Shown: positions 35,557 through 44,613 of the stretch, piece by piece | How the letters are laid out: each line of letters starts with the position of its first letter | Numbering within the stretch: the first letter of the stretch is position 1 | Assembly (NCBI RefSeq): GCF_022538055.1 | Contig: NZ_JAKZAM010000009.1 | Location: 97,161 to 161,160 of the forward strand | Source: Cognataquiflexum nitidum | GTDB lineage: Bacteria > Bacteroidota > Bacteroidia > Cytophagales > Cyclobacteriaceae | Length of the DNA: 64,000 nucleotides | Direction: 5' to 3' | Made by a program: the position numbers and the translations under genes | The notes under the pieces: model-generated | Told to the model about the DNA's origin: nothing | Seen by the model: only the letters and a program-made list of their open reading frames with translations | Database searches by the model: none

Positions 35557-35937
35557 ATGAAAATAAAGTTCTTGATTATAGTTATGGTTTTTTTGACCGT
35601 TTTTCCGGTCAAAGCGCAGGAAATTGATTATCCCAATTTAGATTCCTTAGTAAGGGCTGTCACTAAATTGGAAAATGAGATTTATGAGGTCAAGCTAAAT
35701 CTGCACCAATCACAAAAACAGCTAAAAACGGGTATTCTTGTGGCAACTGTAGGGTATTCGGTAACAATTTTAGGTGGACAGCTTTTGGGTTCCAATCCGG
35801 ATTTAGGAAAAGCGTTGCTTTATGCAGGCGGAGCTATTGGAATCACCGGGACTGTGGTTTTGGTTAAGGGATTCAATAAAATCAGTATAGGTACGCCGAG
35901 AAGTCCAAAGTATTATGGGAAACAAACTTTTCAATGA
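35557..35937 (+). CDS. Small exported/membrane protein of unknown function
   Basis: A 126-residue protein with an N-terminal signal (ending VKAQE), a short coiled-coil-like helix (RAVTKLENEIYEVKLNLHQSQKQLKTG) and two glycine-rich hydrophobic segments ending in KGFNKI. I recognise no family. It starts 7 bp after the LytTR regulator and so is probably co-expressed with the kinase pair. Confidence 0.7.
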   Translation: MKIKFLIIVMVFLTVFPVKAQEIDYPNLDSLVRAVTKLENEIYEVKLNLHQSQKQLKTGILVATVGYSVTILGGQLLGSNPDLGKALLYAGGAIGITGTVVLVKGFNKISIGTPRSPKYYGKQTFQ

Positions 35938-35962
35938 ATTTCCAAAGAATCCTATTTGACCT

Positions 35963-37528
35963 TTATGAGCTTGTCGGTCCTGTTGGCTTTACCATCAGGA
36001 CATTCTCTTTTTCGACCATTACTGCCCCCGGAGCAGCCCCTTTTACTTTCCGCACATACTTGGCAGGAGTATACATCACGGGCGACAGGCTTTCATTTTT
36101 GTTTTTCGAATAATATGCAGCCAATTCTGCTGCCCGTTCCAAAACTGTTTTGGGGAAATTAATACCCGAGCGGTATTTGATCAGTACATGGGAACCAGAT
36201 ACGTCTTTGGCATGGAGCCATAAATCCTCTTTCCAGGCAAAATTGCGGAGCATATCGTCATTGGATTTTGCTGATTTCCCCACTAAAACCTCAAATCCTT
36301 CAATTTCAAATCTCTTGAACGGAACCTGTTCCTCCTGTTCCTTCGATTTTGGAGTCAGGTGGTTGTTTTTGACAAAATCCCTGAGGCTTCTAAAGTCCTT
36401 GAATCCTTCTATTTCTTCTAGCCACGAAGCTGTCTGTAGAGATAATTTTTCTTTTTCAGCAAGATTTTGGGAAAGTTGTTCAATTTCTTTCTTTCTGTTT
36501 TTGGATTTGCGATAGAGGTTTTCGGCATACTTTTGGGGACTTTGACCCACCTTAAGTTTGAAAACTTCCTCATTGCTTGAGTAAAAATTAAAAAGCTTTA
36601 CCTGATCGAAATTGGGGTCTATTGCATGAAGATTGGCCATGATTACATCCGCTACTTGAGAAGGTGGGGTTTCATGGAGAAGTTGTTCCAATCTTTCCCC
36701 CGTCTTTGCGATGTAGGACCTCGTTCTCTTTTGTTGTTCCTGAAGCTGCCTTTGCCAAGTTTGTTTTTCTTTTTCAAATGACTGGATGACAACCCGATAC
36801 CGAAACAGTTCATTACATACTTTGATAGGATCTGAAGTCTTAAACATCGCTTCTTTCTCAGGAAGCAAAGACAGGAGGTACTCATTTTCATCGTTGATGA
36901 TGGCATATAGTGGACTTTCCAGCATATCCAAAAGTTCCTGCATCAGCTCCCATTTCTCTTCTAATCCAGCTTCTATATAGCCTTGGTTTTTGAGCCATTC
37001 TCTTGGGATTTTCCCAAGTGTAGGCAAGAATTTGGAGGCATTGCCTTCCAATGAGATGAAAGTGTTCCTGTCTAATCGGAGATTTTTTGAAAGATCGGAG
37101 ACCAAGACATTTTTATCATCTTTCAGTTCGTTCCTAAATAACAAAGACGGTAGGTCTTGTTCTTTTGGATAAAATAGGATGTTGCTTCTTGTCCCGTGAA
37201 GCTTGAAGAGTATTTTGTCACCCGAATCCAAATGGGCGATAAATGCCCTTTCAAAATTGACGACTTCGATTTTGTGGATCTTTTTTCCGATGATTTCAGG
37301 GAAAAGGGAGACGGTGTTTCTTTTGCTTCTTTTGAAATTATCGGGAAAGGAAAGACAGGATACTGAAGGAAGTAGGTTGGCACGAATGAAAACATCCCTT
37401 CCATCCTTTGAGCAGCCGATCACCAATTCATCTTTATTTTGGGAAAAACATTCTACAATCTCAGCCCCTGAAAAGGTTGTGTCCAGCTCAGGGCAAAGGA
37501 ATTTTAAAAAATGGAAATTGAAGTGCAT
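35963..37528 (-). CDS. NFACT/RqcH-like protein (Rqc2 homologue)
   Basis: A 521-residue protein with the NFACT-N domain at the front (FSGAEIVECFSQNKDELVIGC, ILFKLHGTRSNILFY). A central helical coiled-coil region follows (YRKSKNRKKEIEQLSQNLAEKEKL). The NFACT-R domain comes last: FEVLVGKSAKSNDDMLRN, DLWLHAKDVSGSHVLIK and YTPAKYVRKVKGAAPGAV. RqcH proteins bind stalled 50S-peptidyl-tRNA complexes and add alanine tails to mark nascent chains for degradation. Bacteroidota members are less studied. It ends a five-gene minus-strand operon, 2 bp behind the metallo-hydrolase. Confidence 0.9.
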   Translation of the reverse strand: MHFNFHFLKFLCPELDTTFSGAEIVECFSQNKDELVIGCSKDGRDVFIRANLLPSVSCLSFPDNFKRSKRNTVSLFPEIIGKKIHKIEVVNFERAFIAHLDSGDKILFKLHGTRSNILFYPKEQDLPSLLFRNELKDDKNVLVSDLSKNLRLDRNTFISLEGNASKFLPTLGKIPREWLKNQGYIEAGLEEKWELMQELLDMLESPLYAIINDENEYLLSLLPEKEAMFKTSDPIKVCNELFRYRVVIQSFEKEKQTWQRQLQEQQKRTRSYIAKTGERLEQLLHETPPSQVADVIMANLHAIDPNFDQVKLFNFYSSNEEVFKLKVGQSPQKYAENLYRKSKNRKKEIEQLSQNLAEKEKLSLQTASWLEEIEGFKDFRSLRDFVKNNHLTPKSKEQEEQVPFKRFEIEGFEVLVGKSAKSNDDMLRNFAWKEDLWLHAKDVSGSHVLIKYRSGINFPKTVLERAAELAAYYSKNKNESLSPVMYTPAKYVRKVKGAAPGAVMVEKENVLMVKPTGPTSS

Positions 37529-37530
37529 CG

Positions 37531-38292
37531 TTAAATGGTGATTTTCAATCCATCAAAAGCAAGATGGATATTTGGAGGCAATGTTTTTTCTACCTCTTGG
37601 TGGGTTCCTAACCGATGGCTTATGTGAGTAAAATAAGCTGATTCAGGTTTGACTTGAGCCACAAGCTGGATGGCCTCCTCCAAGGTGAAATGAGAGATAT
37701 GGTGCGATTGCTGTAGGGCATTCAAGACGAGCACTTTGCTTCCCTTGATTTTATCAAGTTCATTGTCATCTATGTATTTGGCATCTGTGATATAGGTGAA
37801 GTCTCCAAACCTAAACCCAAACACAGGTAACCTATAATGAAGCACCTGAATCGGGACGACATGTATTCCTTCTGCAGAAAAGGGTTCATTGACGATTTCA
37901 TGCGTAATCACCGAAGGTACTCCCGGGTACTTCACTTCCTCAAAAATGTAGGCAAATTCACGTTTGATCTGATTAAAGACTTTTTTGGTCCCGTAGATTG
38001 GCATGTCTTTTTTTTGAAGAAAATTATATGAACGTATATCATCAAGGCCACCTGTGTGGTCTTTGTGCTCATGGGTAAATAGAACTCCATCCAAATGGTG
38101 GATTTTTTCCCTGAGCATCTGCTGTCTGAAATCAGGACCGGTATCAATGACGAGACTTTTACCTTCTATTTCCAGATGTATGGAACTCCTCAACCTTTTG
38201 TCCCTATAATCAAGTGAACTGCACACCGGACAGTCACAGGCTATCACGGGTACGCCCTGGGAAGTGCCTGTGCCTAAGAATGTGACTTTCAA
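37531..38292 (-). CDS. MBL-fold metallo-hydrolase (PhnP/Lactamase_B_2 type)
   Basis: A 253-residue protein with the metal motif FTHEHKDHTGGLDDIR (HxHxDH). Further ligands lie in VLHYRLPVFGFRF, YITDAKYID and the C-terminal THISHRLG. The N-terminal GTGTSQGVPVIACDCPVC carries extra cysteines, as in PhnP-like phosphodiesterases that cleave cyclic phosphates. Its ATG overlaps the upstream 92-residue gene by four bases. The physiological substrate is not known. Confidence 0.9.
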   Translation of the reverse strand: MKVTFLGTGTSQGVPVIACDCPVCSSLDYRDKRLRSSIHLEIEGKSLVIDTGPDFRQQMLREKIHHLDGVLFTHEHKDHTGGLDDIRSYNFLQKKDMPIYGTKKVFNQIKREFAYIFEEVKYPGVPSVITHEIVNEPFSAEGIHVVPIQVLHYRLPVFGFRFGDFTYITDAKYIDDNELDKIKGSKVLVLNALQQSHHISHFTLEEAIQLVAQVKPESAYFTHISHRLGTHQEVEKTLPPNIHLAFDGLKITI

Positions 38293-38567
38293 AGTTTTAA
38301 TTCGGTTTGTTGTAATTCGGAAATTAAATCCTGCAGTTTTTTATCAGAAAAATCCTTTGGGCTCAATCCCAATTCCTTGACAATATCAAGCAATGCATTG
38401 ATCTTGCCTTCTAATGTAAAATATTTATTGACGATGACGATCTTGTTTTCTTTAAGAACACAGTATCCCGATTTGAAATTGCCTTTTTCATACCTCAAAA
38501 TATATTCCGATGAGGCAAAAAGATCTTCGATTTTGTCCAGAAAGTTTTTTGTGTATTTGATTGTCAT
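38289..38567 (-). CDS. Conserved short protein of unknown function
   Basis: A 92-residue protein that reads like a small conserved Cytophagales protein: IEDLFASSEYILRYEKGNFKSGYC, then VLKENKIVIVNKYFTLEGKINALLDIVKEL. It has no signal peptide and no motif I can name. Overlap with the metallo-hydrolase gene (ATGA) and a 15-bp gap to the response regulator place it in the operon. Confidence 0.75.
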   Translation of the reverse strand: MTIKYTKNFLDKIEDLFASSEYILRYEKGNFKSGYCVLKENKIVIVNKYFTLEGKINALLDIVKELGLSPKDFSDKKLQDLISELQQTELKL

Positions 38568-38582
38568 TCAGGTTCTTTCTCT

Positions 38583-38960
38583 TTAAGAAAGGTGTTTTCT
38601 AACAGTTGCAAGTAATAGATCGTAATCCAATGGTTTTTGGATATAGTCATTGAGGCCCGCCTTTTTGAAATCATCCAATGTATAGTTTTTGTAATTTCCG
38701 GTGATAGCGACAATCGGAATGTTTGCTTTATTCTTATCCTCCAGTACCCTAATGGCTTTAGTGCATTCTATACCGTCCATGATGGGCATATTTATGTCCA
38801 TCAAAATCAAGTCAAAATCTTCATTTCCTAGCTTTTCTAAAACTTGCTTACCGTTTTTTACGGCAGTTATTTTATATTTCTCAAACAGGAGTACATTCTT
38901 AGTAAGATTAATTATAACTGAACTGTCTTCAGCTACCAAAACTTTCTTATTTTCCGTCAT
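38583..38960 (-). CDS. Single-domain response regulator (CheY-like)
   Basis: A 125-residue stand-alone receiver. It has the acidic pair AEDSS, phospho-acceptor Asp55 in LILMDINMPIMDG, Thr in AITGNY and Lys in YIQKPLDYD. It has no output domain. Its ATG overlaps the stop of the receiver-Hpt gene, and the two probably act in one phosphorelay. Confidence 0.92.
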   Translation of the reverse strand: MTENKKVLVAEDSSVIINLTKNVLLFEKYKITAVKNGKQVLEKLGNEDFDLILMDINMPIMDGIECTKAIRVLEDKNKANIPIVAITGNYKNYTLDDFKKAGLNDYIQKPLDYDLLLATVRKHLS

Positions 38961-39700
38961 GGATTAAGTAATTGAGATGATGTGATTTTTAAGCGAAACG
39001 ACTGAACTATATTTTCCAAATATATATAATCCTCTAAGGTATTCTCAAAATTGAGAGATTTAATGTTTTTTTCAAAATTCTGGCAAAAATTGTAAATCTT
39101 CATTGCTCCAAGTGTTCCGGAATTCCCTTTTATAATGTGGATTTTTTCACCGATTTCAGAATAATTTCCCTTTGCTACCAAAGTTTTGATTTCGCTCAAA
39201 AGATTTATACTTTCTTCAATAAATTCTTCGTAAACCAACCTGATGTTTTCAGCATTGTTAAACTTCAATAAGGTATTTACCACTTTGATGTCCAACTCGG
39301 GCGTGGTTGAGTCTTCAGTTTTTTGGATGTTTTTTGATTTTTGTAAGTGCTTGTCTAAAGTCTCCAATAAATTTCTAGGTTTGATTGGCTTGGGAATAAA
39401 ATCATCAAATCCAGCTGAAATAAAGTAATCTCGGTCGTTTTCGCTGGCATAGGCTGAAACCGCTATGACCGGAATATCTGCAATCTTTTCGTTTTTAACG
39501 ATGTTCAAGGTGTTGATGCCATCTAATATGGGCATTTGTATATCCATCAATACAATGTCAAATTCCCCAGTCCTGATTTTGTCCAACGCCTCTCTGCCAT
39601 CAGAAGCAGTGCCATACTGATACAGTTGGCCAATGATATGCTCAAAAACTTTTCTGTTTAGTGAATTGTCATCCACAATAAGTACCTTTTTGGGTTTCAT
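38957..39700 (-). CDS. Receiver-Hpt phosphotransfer protein
   Basis: A 247-residue protein. The N-terminal receiver has Asp53 in IVLMDIQMPILDG and VSAYASE and PKPIKP motifs. The C-terminal Hpt domain has phospho-acceptor His188 in EKIHIIKGNSGTLGA. It lacks a kinase domain, so it must take phosphate from an unlinked histidine kinase and can pass it to the following CheY-like protein. It is first gene of the five-gene minus-strand operon. Its start codon lies 53 bp from the likely start of miaA on the other strand. Confidence 0.9.
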   Translation of the reverse strand: MKPKKVLIVDDNSLNRKVFEHIIGQLYQYGTASDGREALDKIRTGEFDIVLMDIQMPILDGINTLNIVKNEKIADIPVIAVSAYASENDRDYFISAGFDDFIPKPIKPRNLLETLDKHLQKSKNIQKTEDSTTPELDIKVVNTLLKFNNAENIRLVYEEFIEESINLLSEIKTLVAKGNYSEIGEKIHIIKGNSGTLGAMKIYNFCQNFEKNIKSLNFENTLEDYIYLENIVQSFRLKITSSQLLNP

Positions 39701-39721
39701 TGTTAATTATTAATAATTTTG
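39689..39721 (+). promoter_or_regulatory. Predicted promoter of miaA
   Basis: TTTG (39689-39692) and TAATTTTG (39714-39721) are separated by 21 bp. A start near 39728 rules out the in-frame TTG at 39700 and favours initiation at TTG 39754. Confidence 0.5.
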
Positions 39722-39753
39722 ATTCTTACTTATTGCTTTTTATAACGTTCACT

Positions 39754-40674
39754 TTGGATTCTAAAAATAAACATTTATTGGTAATTGCCGGCCCTACCGC
39801 CGTGGGTAAAACAGAAATATGCCTTCATCTTGCAAAAATATTTCAAACTGAAATCATTTCTTCGGACAGTAGGCAGTTTTACCGAGAGACAGAGGTCGGC
39901 ACTGCCAAGCCCACAAACAATGAACTGAAGGAAGTGCAACATCATTTTATCAACTCACTTTCAATTTTTGACAATTATGATGTTAGAAAATTTGAAATGG
40001 AGACACTCCAGCTCTTGGAAAAACTTTTTGAGAAACATGATCTCGTAATCATGACGGGAGGCTCAGGTCTGTATATTGACGCAATATGCTATGGTTTTGA
40101 TGAAATTCCTGAGGTAGACCCTGCTATAAGGGAACGGTTGATTATGGATTATCATAATGATGGGATTCAAAATCTTCAGTTAAGGCTCCAAGAACTTGAC
40201 CCTGTTTACTACAGTCAGGTGGATATCCAAAATCCCCAAAGGCTTATGAGGGCATTGGAGGTTTGTATAGGGACAGGGAAGGCCTACAGTTCCTTCAGGA
40301 CAAAGAAAAAGAATATTAGGTCATTCAATTGTATTCTCGTTGGGCTCGAAAGAGACCGTGAGGAGTTGTATCAAAGGATCAACCAACGGATGGATATCAT
40401 GATAGCCAAGGGGATTTTTGAGGAGGCCCAAAGGTTATATCCCTACCGTCATTTGAATGCACTTCAAACCGTGGGTTATTCGGAGATCTTTGGATTCTTG
40501 GAAGGAAAGTACAATAGGGAGGAGGCAGAGAGGCTACTCAAAAGAAATTCAAGGAGATATGCCAAGCGACAGATGACATGGTTCAAAAAATATCCTGAAA
40601 TGACCTGGTTTCATCCCTCAAACGTGGAAGGGATCAGGGATTTTTTAAAGGAGGAAATCGGAAGCGATTTTTGA
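39754..40674 (+). CDS. miaA: tRNA dimethylallyltransferase
   Basis: About 306 residues if started at TTG 39754 (MDSKNKHLLVIAGPT); the frame opens at TTG 39700. It shows the P-loop AGPTAVGKTE, the SSDSRQFYRETEVGTAKP block, MTGGSGLYIDAI, and the C-terminal LQTVGYSEIFGFLEG and RRYAKRQMTWFKK. MiaA adds the dimethylallyl group to A37 of tRNAs reading UNN codons. No ATG is available near the N-terminus, so a non-ATG start is expected. It is divergent from the phosphorelay operon. Confidence 0.93.
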   Translation: MDSKNKHLLVIAGPTAVGKTEICLHLAKIFQTEIISSDSRQFYRETEVGTAKPTNNELKEVQHHFINSLSIFDNYDVRKFEMETLQLLEKLFEKHDLVIMTGGSGLYIDAICYGFDEIPEVDPAIRERLIMDYHNDGIQNLQLRLQELDPVYYSQVDIQNPQRLMRALEVCIGTGKAYSSFRTKKKNIRSFNCILVGLERDREELYQRINQRMDIMIAKGIFEEAQRLYPYRHLNALQTVGYSEIFGFLEGKYNREEAERLLKRNSRRYAKRQMTWFKKYPEMTWFHPSNVEGIRDFLKEEIGSDF

Positions 40675-40731
40675 TCGTCGTTTGGAGGGAAAATGACAAC
40701 TGGATTTTTCAGCCTGTTATCTCATAACAAA

Positions 40732-41103
40732 TCATCCAAGATACCTGTGCCCCATGCCCTTGGCAACAAAGCTGTAGGGTTTTTTGCCGATAAGGTTATT
40801 GTATTGGTTTACTGTGATTTTGAGTGACTGATAGACAGGTTTGAGCTCTTTTTCAAATGTAGATTCGTTTTTTGGAGAACGGTTTGTTTTTGCTTTATGG
40901 TATTCACTGTCTATCCTTTGAAGGGTATCTTTATCAAAGGAGGCCGTATTTTTTAAGGGAGAACCAGATTTTTCCAAACCTTCAAAAAAAGCTTGCTGAA
41001 GTTGCATAATTGCTTTTTTCTTGGCGACGAAAGATTGATTGACAACCAACCAAAATAACCCAATAAAGCATGAAAGTGTAATTATGATAGGTAAATACCC
41101 CAT
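40732..41103 (-). CDS. Small membrane-anchored protein, weakly LemA-like
   Basis: A 123-residue protein with one N-terminal transmembrane helix (LPIIITLSCFIGLFWLVVN) and a soluble helical part. That part contains KITVNQYNNLIGKKPYSFVAK, which recalls the YN-x4-P-x3-A-x2-G end of LemA proteins. The similarity is weak. It begins 4 bp after the pfkA stop codon, so co-transcription is likely. Confidence 0.7.
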   Translation of the reverse strand: MGYLPIIITLSCFIGLFWLVVNQSFVAKKKAIMQLQQAFFEGLEKSGSPLKNTASFDKDTLQRIDSEYHKAKTNRSPKNESTFEKELKPVYQSLKITVNQYNNLIGKKPYSFVAKGMGHRYLG

Positions 41104-41107
41104 GATT

Positions 41108-42082
41108 TTAGATGCTTAATATTTCAATTAATTTCAAGTGGTCGGGATTTAAAGCTTTGCTTTTTCCGATGCAATCCGCAAATGAGGTATAGACAACCTG
41201 TCCATTCATTACACCTGCCATACAATTTGATTTTCCGGCTATCAATCCATCTACTGCAGCCATTCCACACCTTGATGCCAAAACCCTGTCGCGTGCAGTA
41301 GGCCTTCCACCCCTTTGGATATGCCCCAATGTAGTAACTTTAAATTCCTTTTCAGGATCATTTACCTTGTCTCTTACTTTTGTCATAATATCCTCTGCAC
41401 CGCCTTCATCATCTCCTTCGGCTACTACAATAATGCTGGAAGATTTTGGTTTGCGTAGATTTTTGAGGGATTTGACAACTGCTTTTAGGTCAGTTGATGT
41501 TTCTGGAACCATCACGAATTCAGCACCTCCACCTATACCGCACTCCACCGCAATGTAGCCACTATCCCGTCCCATTACTTCTATAAAGAAAATCCTGTCG
41601 TGCGCCGCAGCGGTATCTCTGATTTTGTCGATTGCATCTAAAGCTGTGTTTACAGCTGTATCAAAACCTATGGTATAGTCAGTTCCATAAATGTCATTAT
41701 CGATTGTGCCGGGACAGCCAATAATCGGAATTCCGTATTCTTCGAAAAATATCTTCGCGCCGGTGAAAGTCCCATCCCCACCAATTGCAACCAAACCTTC
41801 TATACCATTCACTTTAAGCTGTTTATAAGCCTTTGCACGGCCTTCCTTGGTTCGGAATTCCTCACTTCTAGCGGATTTTAATATCGTTCCACCCCGCTGG
41901 ATTATATTGCTTACCGAATGGGATTGCATCTTTTTGATATTGCCATTGATCATCCCATCATAGCCGTATGTTATCCCATACACTTCCAGATCTCTAAAAA
42001 TCGCTGTTCTGACTACAGATCTGATGCAGGCGTTCATACCCGGGGCATCACCGCCCGATGTGTATACTGCTATTTTCTTCAT
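41108..42082 (-). CDS. pfkA: ATP-dependent 6-phosphofructokinase
   Basis: A 324-residue glycolytic kinase. It has TSGGDAPGMNACIRS at the N-terminus and AIGGDGTFTGA with the Gly typical of ATP-dependent forms. The catalytic PGTIDNDIYGTDYTIGFDTA and substrate-binding EVMGRDSGYIA and HIQRGGRPTARDR follow. With pyk it covers two control points of glycolysis in this window. Confidence 0.97.
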   Translation of the reverse strand: MKKIAVYTSGGDAPGMNACIRSVVRTAIFRDLEVYGITYGYDGMINGNIKKMQSHSVSNIIQRGGTILKSARSEEFRTKEGRAKAYKQLKVNGIEGLVAIGGDGTFTGAKIFFEEYGIPIIGCPGTIDNDIYGTDYTIGFDTAVNTALDAIDKIRDTAAAHDRIFFIEVMGRDSGYIAVECGIGGGAEFVMVPETSTDLKAVVKSLKNLRKPKSSSIIVVAEGDDEGGAEDIMTKVRDKVNDPEKEFKVTTLGHIQRGGRPTARDRVLASRCGMAAVDGLIAGKSNCMAGVMNGQVVYTSFADCIGKSKALNPDHLKLIEILSI

Positions 42083-42283
42083 GTTTAATAGGTTTTACAA
42101 AAGCCAAAATTACGGATATTTGCATGCCATGGTAATACAATCCGAAAATCTTTTGAATTGTTTGGGATTATCAAACCTATATGATTTTGAAAAAAGGAAA
42201 ATTCTTTAAAAAAAACAGAAACTTAGGTTTCGTACTTGTGTGCCTCCGTGATACTTCTTGCTGAAATCGTTCTAAAAATTAGT

Positions 42284-42321
42284 AAAGGCATCCGGAACTT
42301 GAATTTTGCCCGGATGCCTTT
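42284..42321 (-). terminator. Probable terminator of ssb
   Basis: Inverted arms AAAGGCATCCGG and CGGATGCCTTT enclose a 13-14 base loop just after the ssb stop (minus strand). The T-rich tail is short. Confidence 0.65.
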
Positions 42322-42327
42322 GGATTG

Positions 42328-42675
42328 TCATGAAGAGACTGTTTTTTCTCCAAGTAGTAAAATCTCCTCTGCAATTACCTCAGTGATGAATTTCTTGTTA
42401 CCATCCTTATCCTCATAAGACCTGTTGGAAAGCCTACCTTCAATCGCAATTTCAGATCCTTTGTCAGTGTACTTTTCGATTATTTCTGCAGCTTTTCCCC
42501 ACGCTACTATGTAGTGCCAAGTGGTTTCCTCCACTTTTTCACCTTTTGCATTTTTGAATACATCCTTGGTCGCAATGCTGAAGGATGCTTTTACTTTTCC
42601 TGAATCGAAATGCATTGTTTCTGCCTTGGCACCCAATCTCCCGATTAGCTGAACCTTGTTTCTCATGTTGCTCAT
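42328..42675 (-). CDS. ssb: Single-stranded DNA-binding protein
   Basis: A 115-residue OB-fold protein with NKVQLIGRLGAKAE, FSIATKDVF, TWHYIVAWGKAAEIIEKYTDKGSEIAIEGRLSNRSYEDKDG and ITEVIAEEILLL. It lacks the long acidic tail and DDDIPF-like tip of the main replicative SSB, so it may be a short paralogue. A hairpin terminator follows. Confidence 0.92.
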   Translation of the reverse strand: MSNMRNKVQLIGRLGAKAETMHFDSGKVKASFSIATKDVFKNAKGEKVEETTWHYIVAWGKAAEIIEKYTDKGSEIAIEGRLSNRSYEDKDGNKKFITEVIAEEILLLGEKTVSS

Positions 42676-42924
42676 AATTTTTTGTTTTTGGTTAAATGTC
42701 AGTTGCCTATATCTCGAAGCAACATGTCAAAGTTCAGGAGAAAGTATTGCCTTAGTCGGTTCTTTGTCGTTTCTAGTCGATTATAAACGTTTATGAAACG
42801 GCTTTTAATGATTTCCGCAACCCAAACCCGCTGAGGGGATTTTTAATTTCCCTTCAATTTCTGTATTGGCTTTAGAATTTATTAGATTGCTTTTTGAATC
42901 ATTTCATTAAAAAAAACCTCCAAA

Positions 42925-44430
42925 ATGAAAAAATCCATACTATTTGTCTACGTTTTTCTTCTGCTTGTATTTCACATCAATGCACAGGAAAAGCCCGAAG
43001 AAAAACCTATGCCTGAAGGCGAAGTATTTACCTCAACCCAAACAGTAAAAATCAACGGTGCCACCCACAGTCTCAAAACGCGAGCCGGTACGTTCCAACT
43101 CCGGGATGAAAACAACGAACCGATTGCTTTGCATGGCTTCACTGCCTATTTCAAAGAAGATGGTCCATCCAAAAGGCCGATCATTTTCTCTTTCAACGGC
43201 GGCCCTGGGTCCTCTTCCTATTGGCTTCACATGGGTGTGATGGGGCCAAAAAGGATTGTTGTGGACGATCCGGGCTATACCAAAGCCGCCCCTTATCAAT
43301 TGGTCAACAATGACTACTCTATCCTCGATGTGGCTGACGTGGTGATGATGGATCCTATCGGAACAGGTCTAAGCATGCCTATCGGTAAAGCCGAGGGCAA
43401 GGACTTTTGGGGAGTGGACCAGGATATCCGTGCGACAAGCTTATTTATCATGCAGTTTTTGAAAGAATATGACCGAATGCAATCACCCAAATACCTCTTG
43501 GGTGAAAGTTACGGGACATTTAGAAATGCAGGTGTTATGAGTTATTTATTGGACAAAGGATATGCACTCAATGGAGTGGTCATGGTTTCATCTGTATTTG
43601 ATATCAGGTCATTGGCTTTTCCTGTCCAAGAGAGTACTTCTTATCTTGTTCATTTTCCTTCCTATGCTGCTACTGCTTGGTACCATGACAAGATCCCCAA
43701 CAAAAACCCCGATTTGGAAGCCTTTGTCGATGAAGTGAGAAAATTTACAGAACAAGAATATTTACCGGCATTGTTTAAGGGAGGAAGGTTGAGTGAGTCA
43801 GAAAGAAACGGTGTGGCCGAAAAAATGGAAAAATACACGGGAATATCTAAAATCATCTGGAATCGTACCACCCTGAGAATGACCGCAAGCGAATTTTTCA
43901 ATGAATTGCTCAGAGACGAGGGAATGACTGTGGGAAGGTTGGATTCAAGGTTTAAAGGCATCAACCCATTGCCACAAAACCAATATGCCATCACTGACCC
44001 CCAAAGTGATGCTATTTCGCCCGCGTATACCACAGGATTCTTGGAATACTTCCACAGGGACTTGGGTGTAAGCAAAAAACTGACCTACAAAACTTCCGCT
44101 TATGCTTCTCCGGGATTTAAATGGGATTGGTCTCACCGGGGGAATGAAGGATGGGGCAGCATGATTTCAATCAACACAGCCATTGATATGGCGGATGCCA
44201 TGAACAAAGATCCAAATGTAAAAGTCTTGCTGATGAACGGTTACTATGATTTGGCTACTGTGTTTTACGGGGTGGAACATACCATTGACCAAATGAACCT
44301 CAGGCCTGAAATCAGAAAAAACATCATCATGACGTATTATGAAGGAGGTCATATGTTCTATACCCACATGCCATCTCTCCAAAAATTCAAAAAAGATTTG
44401 GCGGATTTTATCAAGGATACGACCCATTGA
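42925..44430 (+). CDS. S10 family serine carboxypeptidase, secreted
   Basis: A 501-residue protein with a signal peptide (ending INAQE). The alpha/beta-hydrolase catalytic elements are complete: oxyanion FNGGPGSSSYWLHMG, Ser in LLGESYGTFR, Asp in NGYYDLATVF and His in YEGGHMFYTH. S10 enzymes release C-terminal residues at acid pH and are common in the Bacteroidota periplasm. It is a single gene followed by a weak terminator, then the DUF418 gene. Confidence 0.93.
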   Translation: MKKSILFVYVFLLLVFHINAQEKPEEKPMPEGEVFTSTQTVKINGATHSLKTRAGTFQLRDENNEPIALHGFTAYFKEDGPSKRPIIFSFNGGPGSSSYWLHMGVMGPKRIVVDDPGYTKAAPYQLVNNDYSILDVADVVMMDPIGTGLSMPIGKAEGKDFWGVDQDIRATSLFIMQFLKEYDRMQSPKYLLGESYGTFRNAGVMSYLLDKGYALNGVVMVSSVFDIRSLAFPVQESTSYLVHFPSYAATAWYHDKIPNKNPDLEAFVDEVRKFTEQEYLPALFKGGRLSESERNGVAEKMEKYTGISKIIWNRTTLRMTASEFFNELLRDEGMTVGRLDSRFKGINPLPQNQYAITDPQSDAISPAYTTGFLEYFHRDLGVSKKLTYKTSAYASPGFKWDWSHRGNEGWGSMISINTAIDMADAMNKDPNVKVLLMNGYYDLATVFYGVEHTIDQMNLRPEIRKNIIMTYYEGGHMFYTHMPSLQKFKKDLADFIKDTTH

Positions 44431-44462
44431 TTTGGGATTTTGATATTTGATTAAAAGGAGGG

Positions 44463-44483
44463 CGAGAGATCGCTCTCTTTTTG
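44463..44483 (+). terminator. Weak terminator after the S10 peptidase gene
   Basis: GAGAG-atcg-CTCTC followed by TTTTTG, 33 bp after the stop codon. The stem is only five pairs. Confidence 0.45.
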
Positions 44484-44613
44484 TTTGTTGTGTTAGTAAG
44501 GTCAAAATTAAACCCAAGGAATTTTAACATTTAATGATGAAATTTTTTTTCTTTTGAGTTTATATTTTGATTAATTTTAGTTGTTAACAGGCTGACTATA
44601 AATCTTTTTAACC

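Noticed and set aside
39700..39753. N-terminal extension of MiaA from TTG 39700
   Set aside because: A promoter-like pair places transcription start near 39728, and MiaA proteins begin close to the P-loop.
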